Positions 1-8,431 are shown, counted from the first letter of the stretch. The stretch: DNA of 20,793 bases from Candidatus Hydrogenedentota bacterium (GCA_012965445.1 DTSJ01000465.1:1-20793), one strand, 5' to 3'. Notes: a model not told the origin generated them from the sequence alone. Translations and numbers: made by a program.

Positions 1-176
1 CCGTTGGAGAAGGTTTGGTGGGTTTCTTCTTCGATGGTTCCGCGTATGATGCCGCTTCCGTCGGCGGCCAACGATCCTTGACCGGACAGAAAGAGAAGGT
101 TTCCTGCTTTAACAGCGTGGGAGTATGGTCCGAGTGCCGGGGGTGCGCCTTCGGCAGTTATGCATTGCTTTGACAT
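1..176 (-). CDS. ridA: RidA/YjgF/UK114 family protein, N-terminal part
   Basis: Reading from ATG at 176 gives 58 codons before the window edge, so the C-terminal half is missing. The visible protein contains APPALGPYSHAVKAGNLLFLSGQ-type sequence, the N-terminal signature of the RidA family (small trimeric enzymes that hydrolyse reactive enamine/imine intermediates released by PLP enzymes). The catalytic Arg and Glu of the family lie in the missing half, so true RidA deaminase activity versus a divergent family member cannot be decided. An AGGAGA Shine-Dalgarno sequence sits about 7 nt upstream of the ATG, which supports this start. The gene follows the ankyrin gene on the same strand after about 150 nt, and a promoter-like sequence lies in that gap, so it may be transcribed independently. 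Confidence 0.85.
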   Translation of the reverse strand, partial: MSKQCITAEGAPPALGPYSHAVKAGNLLFLSGQGSLAADGSGIIRGTIEEETHQTFSN

Positions 177-215
177 AAGATGTCTCCTGGATTTGAGGGT
201 AGGCTTTCAACCATC

Positions 216-243
216 AAAATAGCATATTCGGATGGAGTTTATA
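216..243 (-). promoter_or_regulatory. Candidate promoter of the RidA-family gene (extended -10)
   Basis: On the minus strand TGCTATTTT (216-224) resembles an extended -10 element (TG-n-TATAAT). A weak -35-like TTATAA lies 17 nt upstream. It would give a leader of about 33 nt ahead of the ATG at 176. Sequence match only. Confidence 0.35.
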
Positions 244-325
244 AATTGCGGAGAGGGCCGACCGAACTCGTCGTATCTCTTACCGACTCCGTGCCACAAT
301 CAGATTTTCCATGTTGTTTTCTTCA

Positions 326-2755
326 TCAGGATCCTTTTGATTTGAGGAGTTCGACGACTTGGTGCTGGTCGTTTTCGCTGGCGTGCTGCAGGGCGCTTTT
401 GCCTTCGAAGAGTATGCTCAGATCTGCGTTGTTATCCAGCAGCAGACCCACGATCTGAACGTGTCCTTTCAGGGCGGCATAATGAAGCGCAGTTTTTCCG
501 AAAATGTTCTGAGCGTTCACTTGACTTCCATGACGCAGCAGGAGGTCAACGAGTCTTACGTTTCCGCCGCTTGCGGCCATGTGCAACAGAGTCCATACGT
601 GCTTACTGGTAATCGTGTGAATGATTGCTGGTTTCGCATTCAGGAGTCTTGATGTTTGCTGGGTGTCGCCTGCTACGATTGAATTGAGTATTCCGAGGCT
701 TGCATCAGTATAGTTGCACGAGTTGCAGGCTTCTTCTCCGATGGCAGTGGTTTGGCCGCATCGCGCACATATTCGCTGTGTTTCCGTAAGGTCCAGTTTT
801 GGAAGTTCTTCGCTGACGGATATTGGCATGGTATCTTGGGATGCAGGAATGGCTGGTATTGTTGCCGATGGTTCGATACTCTGGTCGTCTGATTCGGGTT
901 GGGGATCGACGGAAGGCAGTGGAACGTCGTCCAATCCGCTGTAAGTAACGGGTTCTTCTATTTCGGGTGTTTCGGTGGATTCTTCCGACGGGACATTCAG
1001 AACGGGATCGGAATCGACGTTCGTATCGGCATCATCATCGGTGGCGAAATCGAGTGTATCATCATTGAGAATAAGCGTGTTCGCCTTGTTTTCTTGGGAA
1101 ACACTTTCTAACTCGAAGTCCCCTTCGGTGAATGCGGCTATCGGTTCCGCGTCGACGGTAGTTGAATTGTCGTCGATATCGGGTTGATCGAATACGGTCT
1201 CTTGAACCTCTGGAGCCTCTGCCTCGGTATCTTCGTCAGGAAGCGAGGTGCTGGACTCATCGGTTTCGGGGTCGCTATCGATTTCGAGACTAGTCTCTGT
1301 GAAAGCGGCGTCCAAATCGGTGTCGAATGTCGTGGCGTTTTCGTCGACGTCGGTCGAATCGAATACAGTCTCCGGGATGTCGGGTACATCGGTACCGGTG
1401 ACTTGGTCTACGACGATATCGACAATGAGTTCGTCTGGAGCGGATGCGTCTGACTCTTCCTCTTCTACGGTGCTGTCGATATCGAACAGGGTATCGTCGG
1501 TGTCGGGTTTTATTGTTTTCAGTTGATCGATCAAATCATCATTACTATCGAATTCCGGGGTATCGGTGGACGAGAACGCGCCTTCGTAATGATCATCATC
1601 TGCCAGGGGCGTGGAGTCGGTTTCTGCGATGTCGGGGGCTTCCTGAGCCGTGTCGGGGTCTGGGGATTTATCGAGAGCGGCAATCAGCGAGGCCAGGGTA
1701 TCTTCGAAATCGCCGACGGGCTCATCGATTTCGGATTCGGCATTTTCTAGATCAATTCCCGGAGTGGATAGGACGTTTTCGTCTGTGGTATCAAAACCCG
1801 CTCCGAAGGAAGATAATGGGTTTAATGTGTCGTCAGCGTCTTCCGGCGTTGGTTGTGAGGATATTGGTGTATCCTCGATTACGGCGTCGCTGGTTGACTC
1901 TTCGTCGGCTGTATCTGGATCGGGAAGCTCGTCCTTTGATCCGGACTGATATCGTTGGGAAAACACATCGTCGATCTCGTGATCGGTATCGTTTTCAATG
2001 GTCGCGTGATCGTTTGAGGCTTCGGGCTCATTTAAGGACGGGGTATGGTCGATGGAACTTGAAATCGCAGACGCAGGTGACTCTTCCGGAACTTCGAATC
2101 CGAAAGCTGGTGTTTGTACGGTCTCTACCTCGTCTTTGTCTTCCTTGTCAGGGGAGGATTTTTCGTCGCCGTCAGTTACGGATTCGGCCTGGTCGATATC
2201 TAGTATCGAAGTAGAGGGTTCGAGCGAATCATGCACATCGTCTTCGGCATCTTTCGTTGCGTGCTCGACGGCGTGGTCTTCGGCGACATCGGGTATAGAA
2301 GGGAAGGGATCCCTAGAGTCTTCAGCTTCGACTGACGTTGGCCCATTTGAATCGTCGGTCTCTTCAGCGATTTCCGGCGTAGCATTGTCAGGGGACAGGT
2401 CGGCATCCGGGATTTGAAAGGGGTCTACTTTGGATTCGTCGGATAGAGAGTCTTCCTCGTCGAACCCGGATGCAGCATCGGGTATGCTCTTTTCAATCGA
2501 GTCGGAATCTCCGGAATCCTCGGCGTAGGATTGTACTGTCGATTCGGGTTCTTCTTTCGACTGCGCTTCGAGATCGTCGATGAGCATGTCGATTTTGGTG
2601 TAGCGAGTTGACAGGTCGAGCATTTCGTCTGGATCTTTTGTTGAATGGTACAGAATGAGAAGACGATCAGCTTCTTCGCGCAGTTCGTCCGAGTTCAATG
2701 AATGAATGCCGCGCTCATCCGGCGTTGACGGGGTCTCAATGGACAAAGCCTGCAA
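326..2755 (-). CDS. Large acidic protein with zinc ribbon and C-terminal ankyrin repeats
   Basis: A protein of about 809 aa with three visible parts. Residues 20-65 look helical. Residues 66-655 form a very acidic low-complexity stretch rich in Asp, Glu, Ser, Thr and Pro with almost no Lys or Arg, probably disordered. The C-terminus holds a CxxC-x10-CxxC zinc ribbon (C663, C666, C677, C680) followed by about three or four ankyrin repeats (687-809; TLLHMAASGG, TALHYAALKGH). There is no signal peptide or membrane segment, so it is probably cytoplasmic. Ankyrin repeats and zinc ribbons suggest protein binding; the partner is unknown. Residues 458-494 and 515-551 are an internal duplication. The first possible start is TTG at 2755, preceded by an in-frame TGA. 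GAGGA abuts that TTG, so TTG at 2746 (9 nt from GAGGA) may be the real start. Confidence 0.85.
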   Translation of the reverse strand: MQALSIETPSTPDERGIHSLNSDELREEADRLLILYHSTKDPDEMLDLSTRYTKIDMLIDDLEAQSKEEPESTVQSYAEDSGDSDSIEKSIPDAASGFDEEDSLSDESKVDPFQIPDADLSPDNATPEIAEETDDSNGPTSVEAEDSRDPFPSIPDVAEDHAVEHATKDAEDDVHDSLEPSTSILDIDQAESVTDGDEKSSPDKEDKDEVETVQTPAFGFEVPEESPASAISSSIDHTPSLNEPEASNDHATIENDTDHEIDDVFSQRYQSGSKDELPDPDTADEESTSDAVIEDTPISSQPTPEDADDTLNPLSSFGAGFDTTDENVLSTPGIDLENAESEIDEPVGDFEDTLASLIAALDKSPDPDTAQEAPDIAETDSTPLADDDHYEGAFSSTDTPEFDSNDDLIDQLKTIKPDTDDTLFDIDSTVEEEESDASAPDELIVDIVVDQVTGTDVPDIPETVFDSTDVDENATTFDTDLDAAFTETSLEIDSDPETDESSTSLPDEDTEAEAPEVQETVFDQPDIDDNSTTVDAEPIAAFTEGDFELESVSQENKANTLILNDDTLDFATDDDADTNVDSDPVLNVPSEESTETPEIEEPVTYSGLDDVPLPSVDPQPESDDQSIEPSATIPAIPASQDTMPISVSEELPKLDLTETQRICARCGQTTAIGEEACNSCNYTDASLGILNSIVAGDTQQTSRLLNAKPAIIHTITSKHVWTLLHMAASGGNVRLVDLLLRHGSQVNAQNIFGKTALHYAALKGHVQIVGLLLDNNADLSILFEGKSALQHASENDQHQVVELLKSKGS
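1103..1213 (-). repeat. Internal protein repeat, copy 2, in the acidic region
   Basis: Encodes residues 515-551 of the ankyrin protein. Aligned without gaps to residues 458-494, 19 of 37 positions are identical, sharing ETVFD, TT and AAFTE cores. This points to a tandem-type duplication that has diverged inside the disordered region. Confidence 0.7.
1274..1384 (-). repeat. Internal protein repeat, copy 1, in the acidic region
   Basis: Encodes residues 458-494 of the ankyrin protein, the partner of the copy at 1103-1213. The copies are offset by 57 residues. Confidence 0.7.
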
Positions 2756-2799
2756 TCCTCAAAAAATACTGCCGATGTACTAGAACTCAAATTGGTATC

Positions 2800-2817
2800 G
2801 TACCCAGTGTCGGGTAC
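2800..2817. promoter_or_regulatory. Perfect inverted repeat GTACCC-N6-GGGTAC
   Basis: The 6-bp arms at 2800-2805 and 2812-2817 are perfectly complementary with a 6-nt spacer. The repeat lies at about +1 to +18 of the predicted ankyrin-gene transcript, so it could be an operator or a 5' mRNA hairpin. Function is inferred from position only. Confidence 0.35.
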
Positions 2818-2824
2818 TTATCAT

Positions 2825-2854
2825 ACTATATTCCAGATCTGAAAGTCCTGTAAA
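2825..2854 (-). promoter_or_regulatory. Candidate sigma-70-type promoter of the ankyrin gene
   Basis: On the minus strand TTTACA (2849-2854) and TATAGT (2825-2830) are separated by 18 nt. Each matches its consensus hexamer at five of six positions. The predicted leader is about 65 nt. Confidence 0.5.
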
Positions 2855-2922
2855 TTTACGAGTGAAAATACACGGATCTTTTGAAAGTCAGTTGCGGAGT
2901 TGTTCAACAGTGAAGCAGGTGT

Positions 2923-2951
2923 TTGCGTTGATTTTAAGCAGATGATATACT
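2923..2951 (+). promoter_or_regulatory. Candidate promoter of lptD
   Basis: TTGCGT (2923-2928), a 17-nt spacer and TATACT (2946-2951). The -10 matches consensus at five of six positions, the -35 only at three. It would give a leader of just under 60 nt before the TTG start at 3015. Confidence 0.4.
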
Positions 2952-3014
2952 TTCGGAAACAGCGAAACTGGTAGAGTCTAATTCATTCGGTATCAATAGT
3001 TTGCGGGGAAATCG

Positions 3015-5567
3015 TTGAAACCATTTTTAGCAAAAAATGTAAAGTTTCGTTTACTCCGATTTCACCGCAATGAGTTGGTGGTACTGTTATTCGGGATATT
3101 CTGTATCACGTCCAACTTTGGTACTGCGCAGGACGCGGCGACCACATCGGAAGCGGTGTCGGGTGTTCCTGAAATGGAAATTGTGCGGACGCCGGTGGTG
3201 CCGCCGCCAGCCCGCGTGTATCCATCGCTTCGGATTGAAGAATCTGGCGAGGCTGGATATTCAGATCTTCGGTCAAAGTATTCGGTTCCCCCTTACAGTT
3301 TGGGTTTTCGGGGTCGTGGCATACATGCGCCTCGATTCGGTAGAGGGCGAGCGAGGAGTCTGGAACGCGCTTTCAGTGATGCGACGGATTACAATTCGAC
3401 GAAGAACAGTCTACTCAATATCAATGTAACGGAGTCGATTGAAAATATCGACACTGCTGATCTGCGGGGCAACATTCGCGATAAGAATAAATTTTCGGCA
3501 CGTGGTGGAATTGAATTCGATCTGGATCGCGGACACTTTAGAGCGAATTCGCTCGATGCGGATCGTGACGCGGGATTGTTGAAAATTGACGGCGACGTGG
3601 AGATTACCAATTCTGAAAGCCGACTGACGGCGGACAGTTTTTTTCTGCAACGATCACCGATGCAGGAAATTACCGAAGAAGATCGGATTCGATATCGGCT
3701 TGTTCCACACGGGCATGATCCATATGAAGTGTCGAAGCTGGGTGACGGTGTTCTTGAGGCTTACAATCTTGATTATATGGAGTTGAAGCGGGCTTTCAAT
3801 GCTGATTATATTCGCTATGATTCTATGAGTCATGCGGGAGTGTTGACGGGTGTCAAGGGGTATTCAGATCCGTTCTATTTTGGAGCGGATCAGGTTCGAA
3901 TTATTGGGCCGTCTACTTTCGACGTGGACAATATATGGCTGACCACGTGCGATCTAGATGATCCGCATTATCGCATCCGGTTTTCACAGGCGCGCGTGGA
4001 GGAAGGCCGCATGGTAGTGGGTAAAGAGACGAAACTTCAGATCGGGAAAAAGAAGCGGACATTCTTCTATATTCCGCAGATATCCGGTTTGAGCATCACG
4101 GGGGAGGATCGTTTGCGACTGGAGATCGAGACAGGTCAGCAATCCGAGCATGGGTATTATCTGAACATTGCGCAATGGTATACGGTAACTCCGAATGTCG
4201 ATCTTGCTTATCGTCTGTATCCGAGTGCCAATGAAGGACTCGGCTTCGGCCTGGACGGAGAGTACGATTTCAGGCAGAATCCAGCGTCTCGTTTATTCGG
4301 CTCTAAAGGCGAATTTGAGACTTTGTACACGACAAAGGAACGTGGGTATACGCAGTGGTATCATCGTCAAGAGCTTTCGCAAGATCTTACGCTGCTTACA
4401 CAATGGGAGCAGTGGTACGACAGGGATTTCGTGAAGGATTTCTACAATGATGAATACGAAGATCGATCTGGTCCGCGTACGTTTACCAACCTGACGTACC
4501 TCAAGGACGGGTACATTGCGACGGGGACGGCTTCGAAATCGACGCATGATTTTGTGAGTGAAACGGAGAAGCTGCCTGAGGCGACGTTTCATCTTCTTGA
4601 GCGGCAACTTGGGGAGGGCTTGTATTTAAGTTTGGACAGCGTGGCGGGCTACTATAATCATAGTGGGACGGATGTGCAGGCGCAACGATATTCTCAGGTC
4701 GCGCGCCTTTCGTACGATTTCAATGTCATGCGTGGAATGAATATTCTCCCCTTTGTCGAAGGCAGTACGACACACTACAGCGAAACACTGACGAGCGATG
4801 ATGCGGAGTCCCGCGTTTCAGGACTTGCAGGTGTGACGACTCAGTTTCGATTCCAACGGGGGTATGCTGGCCGTGGAAAGTTTGACGGGTTCAAGCATAT
4901 TATTGTGCCTTCCGTTACTTATTTTCATGAGAACAGCTCTTCGATAGATGCCGATGATGTACCTCGTTTCGATTCAATTGATATACGTCCTTCACGGGAG
5001 AGAATCGAAAGTAAAATAGATAACCTGATTCTGGGTCGAAATTCGGAGAACGGTCAGGTGTGGCGCGTTTCGAAGTTGACGCTTTACCAAGGAAACGATA
5101 TTTCCAATGAGACTGGCGAAGCGACGGACTACGAAGTGGATATGGAAATTCGGCCGCGTCCGTGGTGGGGAATTAGAACGTTTGCGGAGCAGCACCGGGT
5201 AGACGAGGCTATTGGTGTGAGCGGCCACGACTTTGATCGCGTTCTGAGTTATATTTTCTATGACGACAATAATTTCGAGAACTCGTTTAATGCGCGGCTC
5301 GGCTACGCCTTGACGGATGCAGGTGATATTACTGTGAACCGCGAAATCTTGTACGGCATCGGCTATAAACTGTCGAAGAAATGGTCTTTCTCAGCCGATC
5401 ATACTTACGATCTGGACGATTCCGAGATTCGACGTCAGTCGTATCAGATAAACCGTCGACTACACAAATGGAGTATGGGGCTGCGGATTCGAGATCGTCC
5501 TCGCGGTACGGATGTGAACGTTGTTATGAGTCTAATCGGTTTTTCGGGAACGCGGGTGAGCTTCTAG
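3015..5567 (+). CDS. lptD: LPS-assembly protein LptD (outer-membrane barrel)
   Basis: An 850-aa outer-membrane protein of the LptD/OstA family, the barrel that inserts lipopolysaccharide into the outer leaflet with the lipoprotein LptE. A basic N-terminus and hydrophobic segment (residues 18-36) form a signal peptide with likely cleavage near GTA-QD (39). After a linker rich in Pro and Gly, an OstA-like beta-jellyroll spans roughly 130-300, with family motifs such as FDVDNIWLTTCDLDDPHY (303-319). The rest is a C-terminal barrel rich in aromatic strands, ending in Phe as Bam substrates do. The mature chain has a single Cys (C312), so the inter-domain disulphides of E. coli LptD cannot form. 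The start is TTG: an in-frame TAG lies at 2997, GGGGA precedes the TTG by 5 nt, and later starts would remove the basic part of the signal peptide. No lptE is visible nearby. Confidence 0.9.
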   Translation: MKPFLAKNVKFRLLRFHRNELVVLLFGIFCITSNFGTAQDAATTSEAVSGVPEMEIVRTPVVPPPARVYPSLRIEESGEAGYSDLRSKYSVPPYSLGFRGRGIHAPRFGRGRARSLERAFSDATDYNSTKNSLLNINVTESIENIDTADLRGNIRDKNKFSARGGIEFDLDRGHFRANSLDADRDAGLLKIDGDVEITNSESRLTADSFFLQRSPMQEITEEDRIRYRLVPHGHDPYEVSKLGDGVLEAYNLDYMELKRAFNADYIRYDSMSHAGVLTGVKGYSDPFYFGADQVRIIGPSTFDVDNIWLTTCDLDDPHYRIRFSQARVEEGRMVVGKETKLQIGKKKRTFFYIPQISGLSITGEDRLRLEIETGQQSEHGYYLNIAQWYTVTPNVDLAYRLYPSANEGLGFGLDGEYDFRQNPASRLFGSKGEFETLYTTKERGYTQWYHRQELSQDLTLLTQWEQWYDRDFVKDFYNDEYEDRSGPRTFTNLTYLKDGYIATGTASKSTHDFVSETEKLPEATFHLLERQLGEGLYLSLDSVAGYYNHSGTDVQAQRYSQVARLSYDFNVMRGMNILPFVEGSTTHYSETLTSDDAESRVSGLAGVTTQFRFQRGYAGRGKFDGFKHIIVPSVTYFHENSSSIDADDVPRFDSIDIRPSRERIESKIDNLILGRNSENGQVWRVSKLTLYQGNDISNETGEATDYEVDMEIRPRPWWGIRTFAEQHRVDEAIGVSGHDFDRVLSYIFYDDNNFENSFNARLGYALTDAGDITVNREILYGIGYKLSKKWSFSADHTYDLDDSEIRRQSYQINRRLHKWSMGLRIRDRPRGTDVNVVMSLIGFSGTRVSF

Positions 5568-5619
5568 TTGGTGCTGTGCGCGCGTATCGGTATTTGTTTA
5601 CTTGATGAGGATCTGCTTA

Positions 5620-5659
5620 TCAAGACGGCTTCATGTTATGATGGGAAGAGTCGTCTTGA
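5620..5659 (+). promoter_or_regulatory. Leader hairpin upstream of the amidohydrolase gene
   Basis: TCAAGACG (5620-5627) and CGTCTTGA (5652-5659) are perfectly complementary, and inner CTTC/GAAG can extend the stem. No T-run follows, so it is not an intrinsic terminator. It ends 8 nt before the GGAG ribosome-binding site of the GTG start at 5680 and could act as an mRNA leader structure. No regulation is demonstrated. Confidence 0.35.
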
Positions 5660-5679
5660 CGCTGTTTGGAGCGGAAACC

Positions 5680-6849
5680 GTGAGAGCGTTTATACACCAA
5701 CAGTTACCGGAGCTTATTGATCTTCGGCATGAACTTCATCAACATCCGGAAATCCGGTTCGAGGAAGAGTGGACTTCGGATCGGATCGCTCGATTTCTTG
5801 ATGGAGAGGGTATTTCTTACACACGGGGTCATGCCAGAGGCACGGGAATCGTGGCGAGTATCCAGGGGGCAGGAGGGAAGACCGTCGCGCTGCGTACTGA
5901 CATGGACGCATTGGAGATCGAAGAGGACACGGGGCTTTCGTATTCATCGACGATTTCGGAACGGATGCACGCTTGCGGGCATGACGGACACATGGCCTGC
6001 ATGTGTGGAACAGCGCGTTTATTGAACGAAAACAGGGGTTCTCTGAATGGGACAGTTAAGCTGATATTTCAACCTGCTGAGGAACAGGCTGCGGGGGGGC
6101 GGTTGATCGTGGAAGAGGGGATATTGGACGATGTGGACGCGGTATTTGCGCTTCATTGCTGGCCGAGCCTGCCTGTGGGCCAGGTGGGGGTCAAATCGGG
6201 TGCTGCGATGGCGAGTGCGGATTTTTTTCGAATTGAAATCTGTGGCGAGGGGTGTCATGGGGCTGATCCGGCTTCGGGTGTCGATCCGGTTCTCATCGCG
6301 GGGCACATCTTGACGGCGCTGCAGTCTGTGGTAAGCCGCGAAACGAATCCCTGGGATCCTGCGGTGCTTACTGTGGCCAAGATTCAGGCTGGTCAGGCTT
6401 CCAATGTGATTCCAGAGTCGGCGATCATGGAGGGTACTTTTCGGGCGTTGAGCAGCAAGGTCCGGGATCACATCTTTGACGCTATTCCGCGGATCGTGGA
6501 GCATACGGCGCAGGCGCATCGTGCGGAGGCGATTGTTCATTTCGACGGGGAACCGTATCCGTTTTTACATAACGATCCTGCGATGAGTGAGTTTGCCAAG
6601 GATGCGGTCCGGGATGTATTTGGGGAGGAGCAGTTGTATGAGCCGAATTTTGCATCGATGGCATCGGAAGACTTCGCGTTCTATCTTCAAAAGGTTCCCG
6701 GCGCTTTTTTGTTTCTGGGAAACAACCCCGATCCGGCAACTCGCTATCCGGGACTGCACAGTCCGCGATTCAATTTCTGCGACGACGCGCTGCCTTATGG
6801 AATTGAACTGATGAGCTCTGTGGCGATGAGATATCTGAGTTCGGAGTAG
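5680..6849 (+). CDS. M20D-family amidohydrolase (N-acyl amino acid / peptide hydrolase)
   Basis: A 389-aa metal-dependent amidohydrolase of the M20D family (hippurate hydrolase, ILR1-like auxin-conjugate hydrolases, N-acetyl-diaminopimelate deacetylase). These cleave an acyl group or dipeptide from an amino acid; the substrate cannot be read from the sequence. Expected metal ligands are present: C99 and H101 (HACGHDGH), E135 (QPAEE), H159 (ALHCWP) and H360 (LHSPRF). RTDMDALEIEE and MASEDFAFY are also conserved. There is no signal peptide, so it is cytosolic. I chose GTG at 5680: GGAG lies 8 nt upstream and the protein then begins ten residues before the conserved ELIDLRHELHQHPE block, as relatives do. 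The frame stays open back to ATG at 5602, but that extension crosses a leader hairpin and looks non-conserved. The gene lies 112 nt after lptD and ends directly against the convergent AsmA-like gene. Confidence 0.9.
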   Translation: MRAFIHQQLPELIDLRHELHQHPEIRFEEEWTSDRIARFLDGEGISYTRGHARGTGIVASIQGAGGKTVALRTDMDALEIEEDTGLSYSSTISERMHACGHDGHMACMCGTARLLNENRGSLNGTVKLIFQPAEEQAAGGRLIVEEGILDDVDAVFALHCWPSLPVGQVGVKSGAAMASADFFRIEICGEGCHGADPASGVDPVLIAGHILTALQSVVSRETNPWDPAVLTVAKIQAGQASNVIPESAIMEGTFRALSSKVRDHIFDAIPRIVEHTAQAHRAEAIVHFDGEPYPFLHNDPAMSEFAKDAVRDVFGEEQLYEPNFASMASEDFAFYLQKVPGAFLFLGNNPDPATRYPGLHSPRFNFCDDALPYGIELMSSVAMRYLSSE

Positions 6850-7578
6850 TTACTTCTCGTTTTGTTCTTCGCGGAGATCTTCCAGAATTTCCAGCTCTAA
6901 TTCGTCTCCGGATTCTTTGCGTAGCTGCTTCATGATCGGACTCAGCAGGCCCTTTAATGTGAGGGTTTCTTTGATGAGGCTGCGTAGAATGATTGAGGAT
7001 GCTTTCGCCGCGTTTATGGGTTCTTCGTTTTCGAGGTCGTTCAATTCAACGGTGACGAGGTTCAGATCGACGTTTGCCTTTGGAATCAGGTTCGTACTGA
7101 ATTCCACCTTTGCGTCTTTGCATCGCACATTCTGAATCACGAACTGTGGGGTGGCGGAATCGTTTTCGGAGATAGACTCGAACTGCTTGGCGAGTTTTCC
7201 GATATTCGTTCCCTGGAAAACTTCGTATCTGTAGTGAATTACGGTATTGATAAAGGTCAGTTGTTCGATGGTGGGAGATTTTCCTAGAAGTGAAAACGGA
7301 TCCAGCTTCACGATGACGCGTTCGCTTGTAAGTGCATCACCATCTTTGAATTTGGCGGGATTTTTGAGTTTTACGTTGTGGAGTATTAGTGCCTTTTTTG
7401 TCGGTGCGATCGAGATGGACCCGACTTCGGCTCTGGAATCGAAGGATGAAGAGAGCATTTCGGCGATTGAATTTGCAGTGAAGCGCTCGGCTTGGGTGTA
7501 GACGACGAGTCCGCCGATGCCGATCATAATCAGCACGAGACCCACTGTCGTCATTCCGAATTTGATGGCCGCCTTCAT
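6850..7578 (-). CDS. AsmA-like membrane-anchored protein
   Basis: A 242-aa protein with one N-terminal membrane segment (about residues 8-27), followed by a region resembling the N-terminal part of AsmA-type proteins: an 'aevGsisi...kkalilhnvklkNP..f..g.al.serv.vkldpfsLl...ptieqltf' pattern with repeated beta-strands. Known AsmA/YhdP/TamB proteins are usually much longer and act in the envelope in lipid transport or outer-membrane homeostasis. This is a short version, with a helical acidic tail (about 195-242). It is probably tethered in the inner membrane and faces the periplasm. The start lies 19 nt after the stop of the lipoprotein gene, so the two are very likely co-transcribed. Family-level confidence is moderate; function is inferred. 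Confidence 0.7.
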   Translation of the reverse strand: MKAAIKFGMTTVGLVLIMIGIGGLVVYTQAERFTANSIAEMLSSSFDSRAEVGSISIAPTKKALILHNVKLKNPAKFKDGDALTSERVIVKLDPFSLLGKSPTIEQLTFINTVIHYRYEVFQGTNIGKLAKQFESISENDSATPQFVIQNVRCKDAKVEFSTNLIPKANVDLNLVTVELNDLENEEPINAAKASSIILRSLIKETLTLKGLLSPIMKQLRKESGDELELEILEDLREEQNEK

Positions 7579-7597
7579 AAGGTTCTGCCTGAATCGA

Positions 7598-8401
7598 TTA
7601 GTTGCGATGGATGCGTGTCAGCGCACGTAGTTTTCCGTACAGGTCGCTGAACCGGACTTTGAGTACTTGAACGGTCTCGGTTTGGGTTGGGCGCCACCGA
7701 ATGACATCGGTGATGTCCGGCTTGGCATCGGGATCCAGTGATTCGAGTGCGATGGGTTCCTGCGCCATCCATTCGAAATAGAATGTCGTATCGAAGTTTT
7801 CAAGATAGAGTCGAATCATGGTGGTCTCGTCGGGGAGCGTGGGCAATCCTGAAATGATGTCTTCCATCGCGAAAACGAGGACATTGGTACGATTGAACTG
7901 CTTGAGCGTTCCGACCTGTTTCTCCTCGGCTGCAGTCATGAGTAGGTGCTGCAACGGATAGACCTTGGAGCCGTTTGGGCTTTGCAGATAGACGTTTGTA
8001 TTCCGCAGTCCGGACACGTCATAGGCGATACTGGAATCCCGGAACATTGTCTCGATGTGGCATTCGACTACGATGTAGTTGTCTGAGATGAATTCAACGT
8101 CGCTGATGAGATCCGGGGAGATGTTGGGATTGTTCTGCTGTTCGAATGCCTGCTTGATTTCGACGATGGTACTGTCCACCCATACGGCGTGGGAGGGGAG
8201 GGAGAAGAGGGTCTGTTGATTACCTTTGTCGTGCTCGATGCGCGCGACGAAATTCGCGGGAATGAATGTCGGAGGTGGAGCGGCCTGCTTTGCGGCGGGT
8301 TCTGATTTTGGGGCAGGCGATGTAGTGGAGCATGCGACCACTGCGACTGTGACGAGAAGTGTGATGCCGAGCCAGTTTGTATATCGATTGTATTTGATCA
8401 T
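7598..8401 (-). CDS. Putative lipoprotein of unknown function
   Basis: A 267-aa protein I do not recognise. A positive-hydrophobic N-terminus (residues 1-23) ends in the lipobox VVAC, with lipidated Cys at C24 and Ser at +2, compatible with outer-membrane sorting by proteobacterial rules. A Pro/Ala/Lys-rich linker (25-48) precedes a globular region with mixed strands and several Tyr/Phe residues (FYFEWMAQEP). The ATG at 8401 has AGAGG 5 nt upstream. It is the first gene of an operon with the AsmA-like gene (19-nt gap), which suggests a shared envelope role. A CTGAG/CTCAG hairpin in the mRNA leader directly adjoins the ribosome-binding site, and a promoter-like extended -10 lies about 30 nt upstream of the start. 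Confidence 0.85.
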   Translation of the reverse strand: MIKYNRYTNWLGITLLVTVAVVACSTTSPAPKSEPAAKQAAPPPTFIPANFVARIEHDKGNQQTLFSLPSHAVWVDSTIVEIKQAFEQQNNPNISPDLISDVEFISDNYIVVECHIETMFRDSSIAYDVSGLRNTNVYLQSPNGSKVYPLQHLLMTAAEEKQVGTLKQFNRTNVLVFAMEDIISGLPTLPDETTMIRLYLENFDTTFYFEWMAQEPIALESLDPDAKPDITDVIRWRPTQTETVQVLKVRFSDLYGKLRALTRIHRN

Positions 8402-8431
8402 GCGTACCTCTGAGGGTTTTCTCTCAGGTTC

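Noticed and set aside
1444..2214. Arg-rich 256-codon open frame on the plus strand inside the ankyrin gene
   Set aside because: It is the antisense shadow of the acidic coding region (Asp/Glu/Ser codons read backwards give Arg-rich sequence); no ribosome-binding site or family resemblance.
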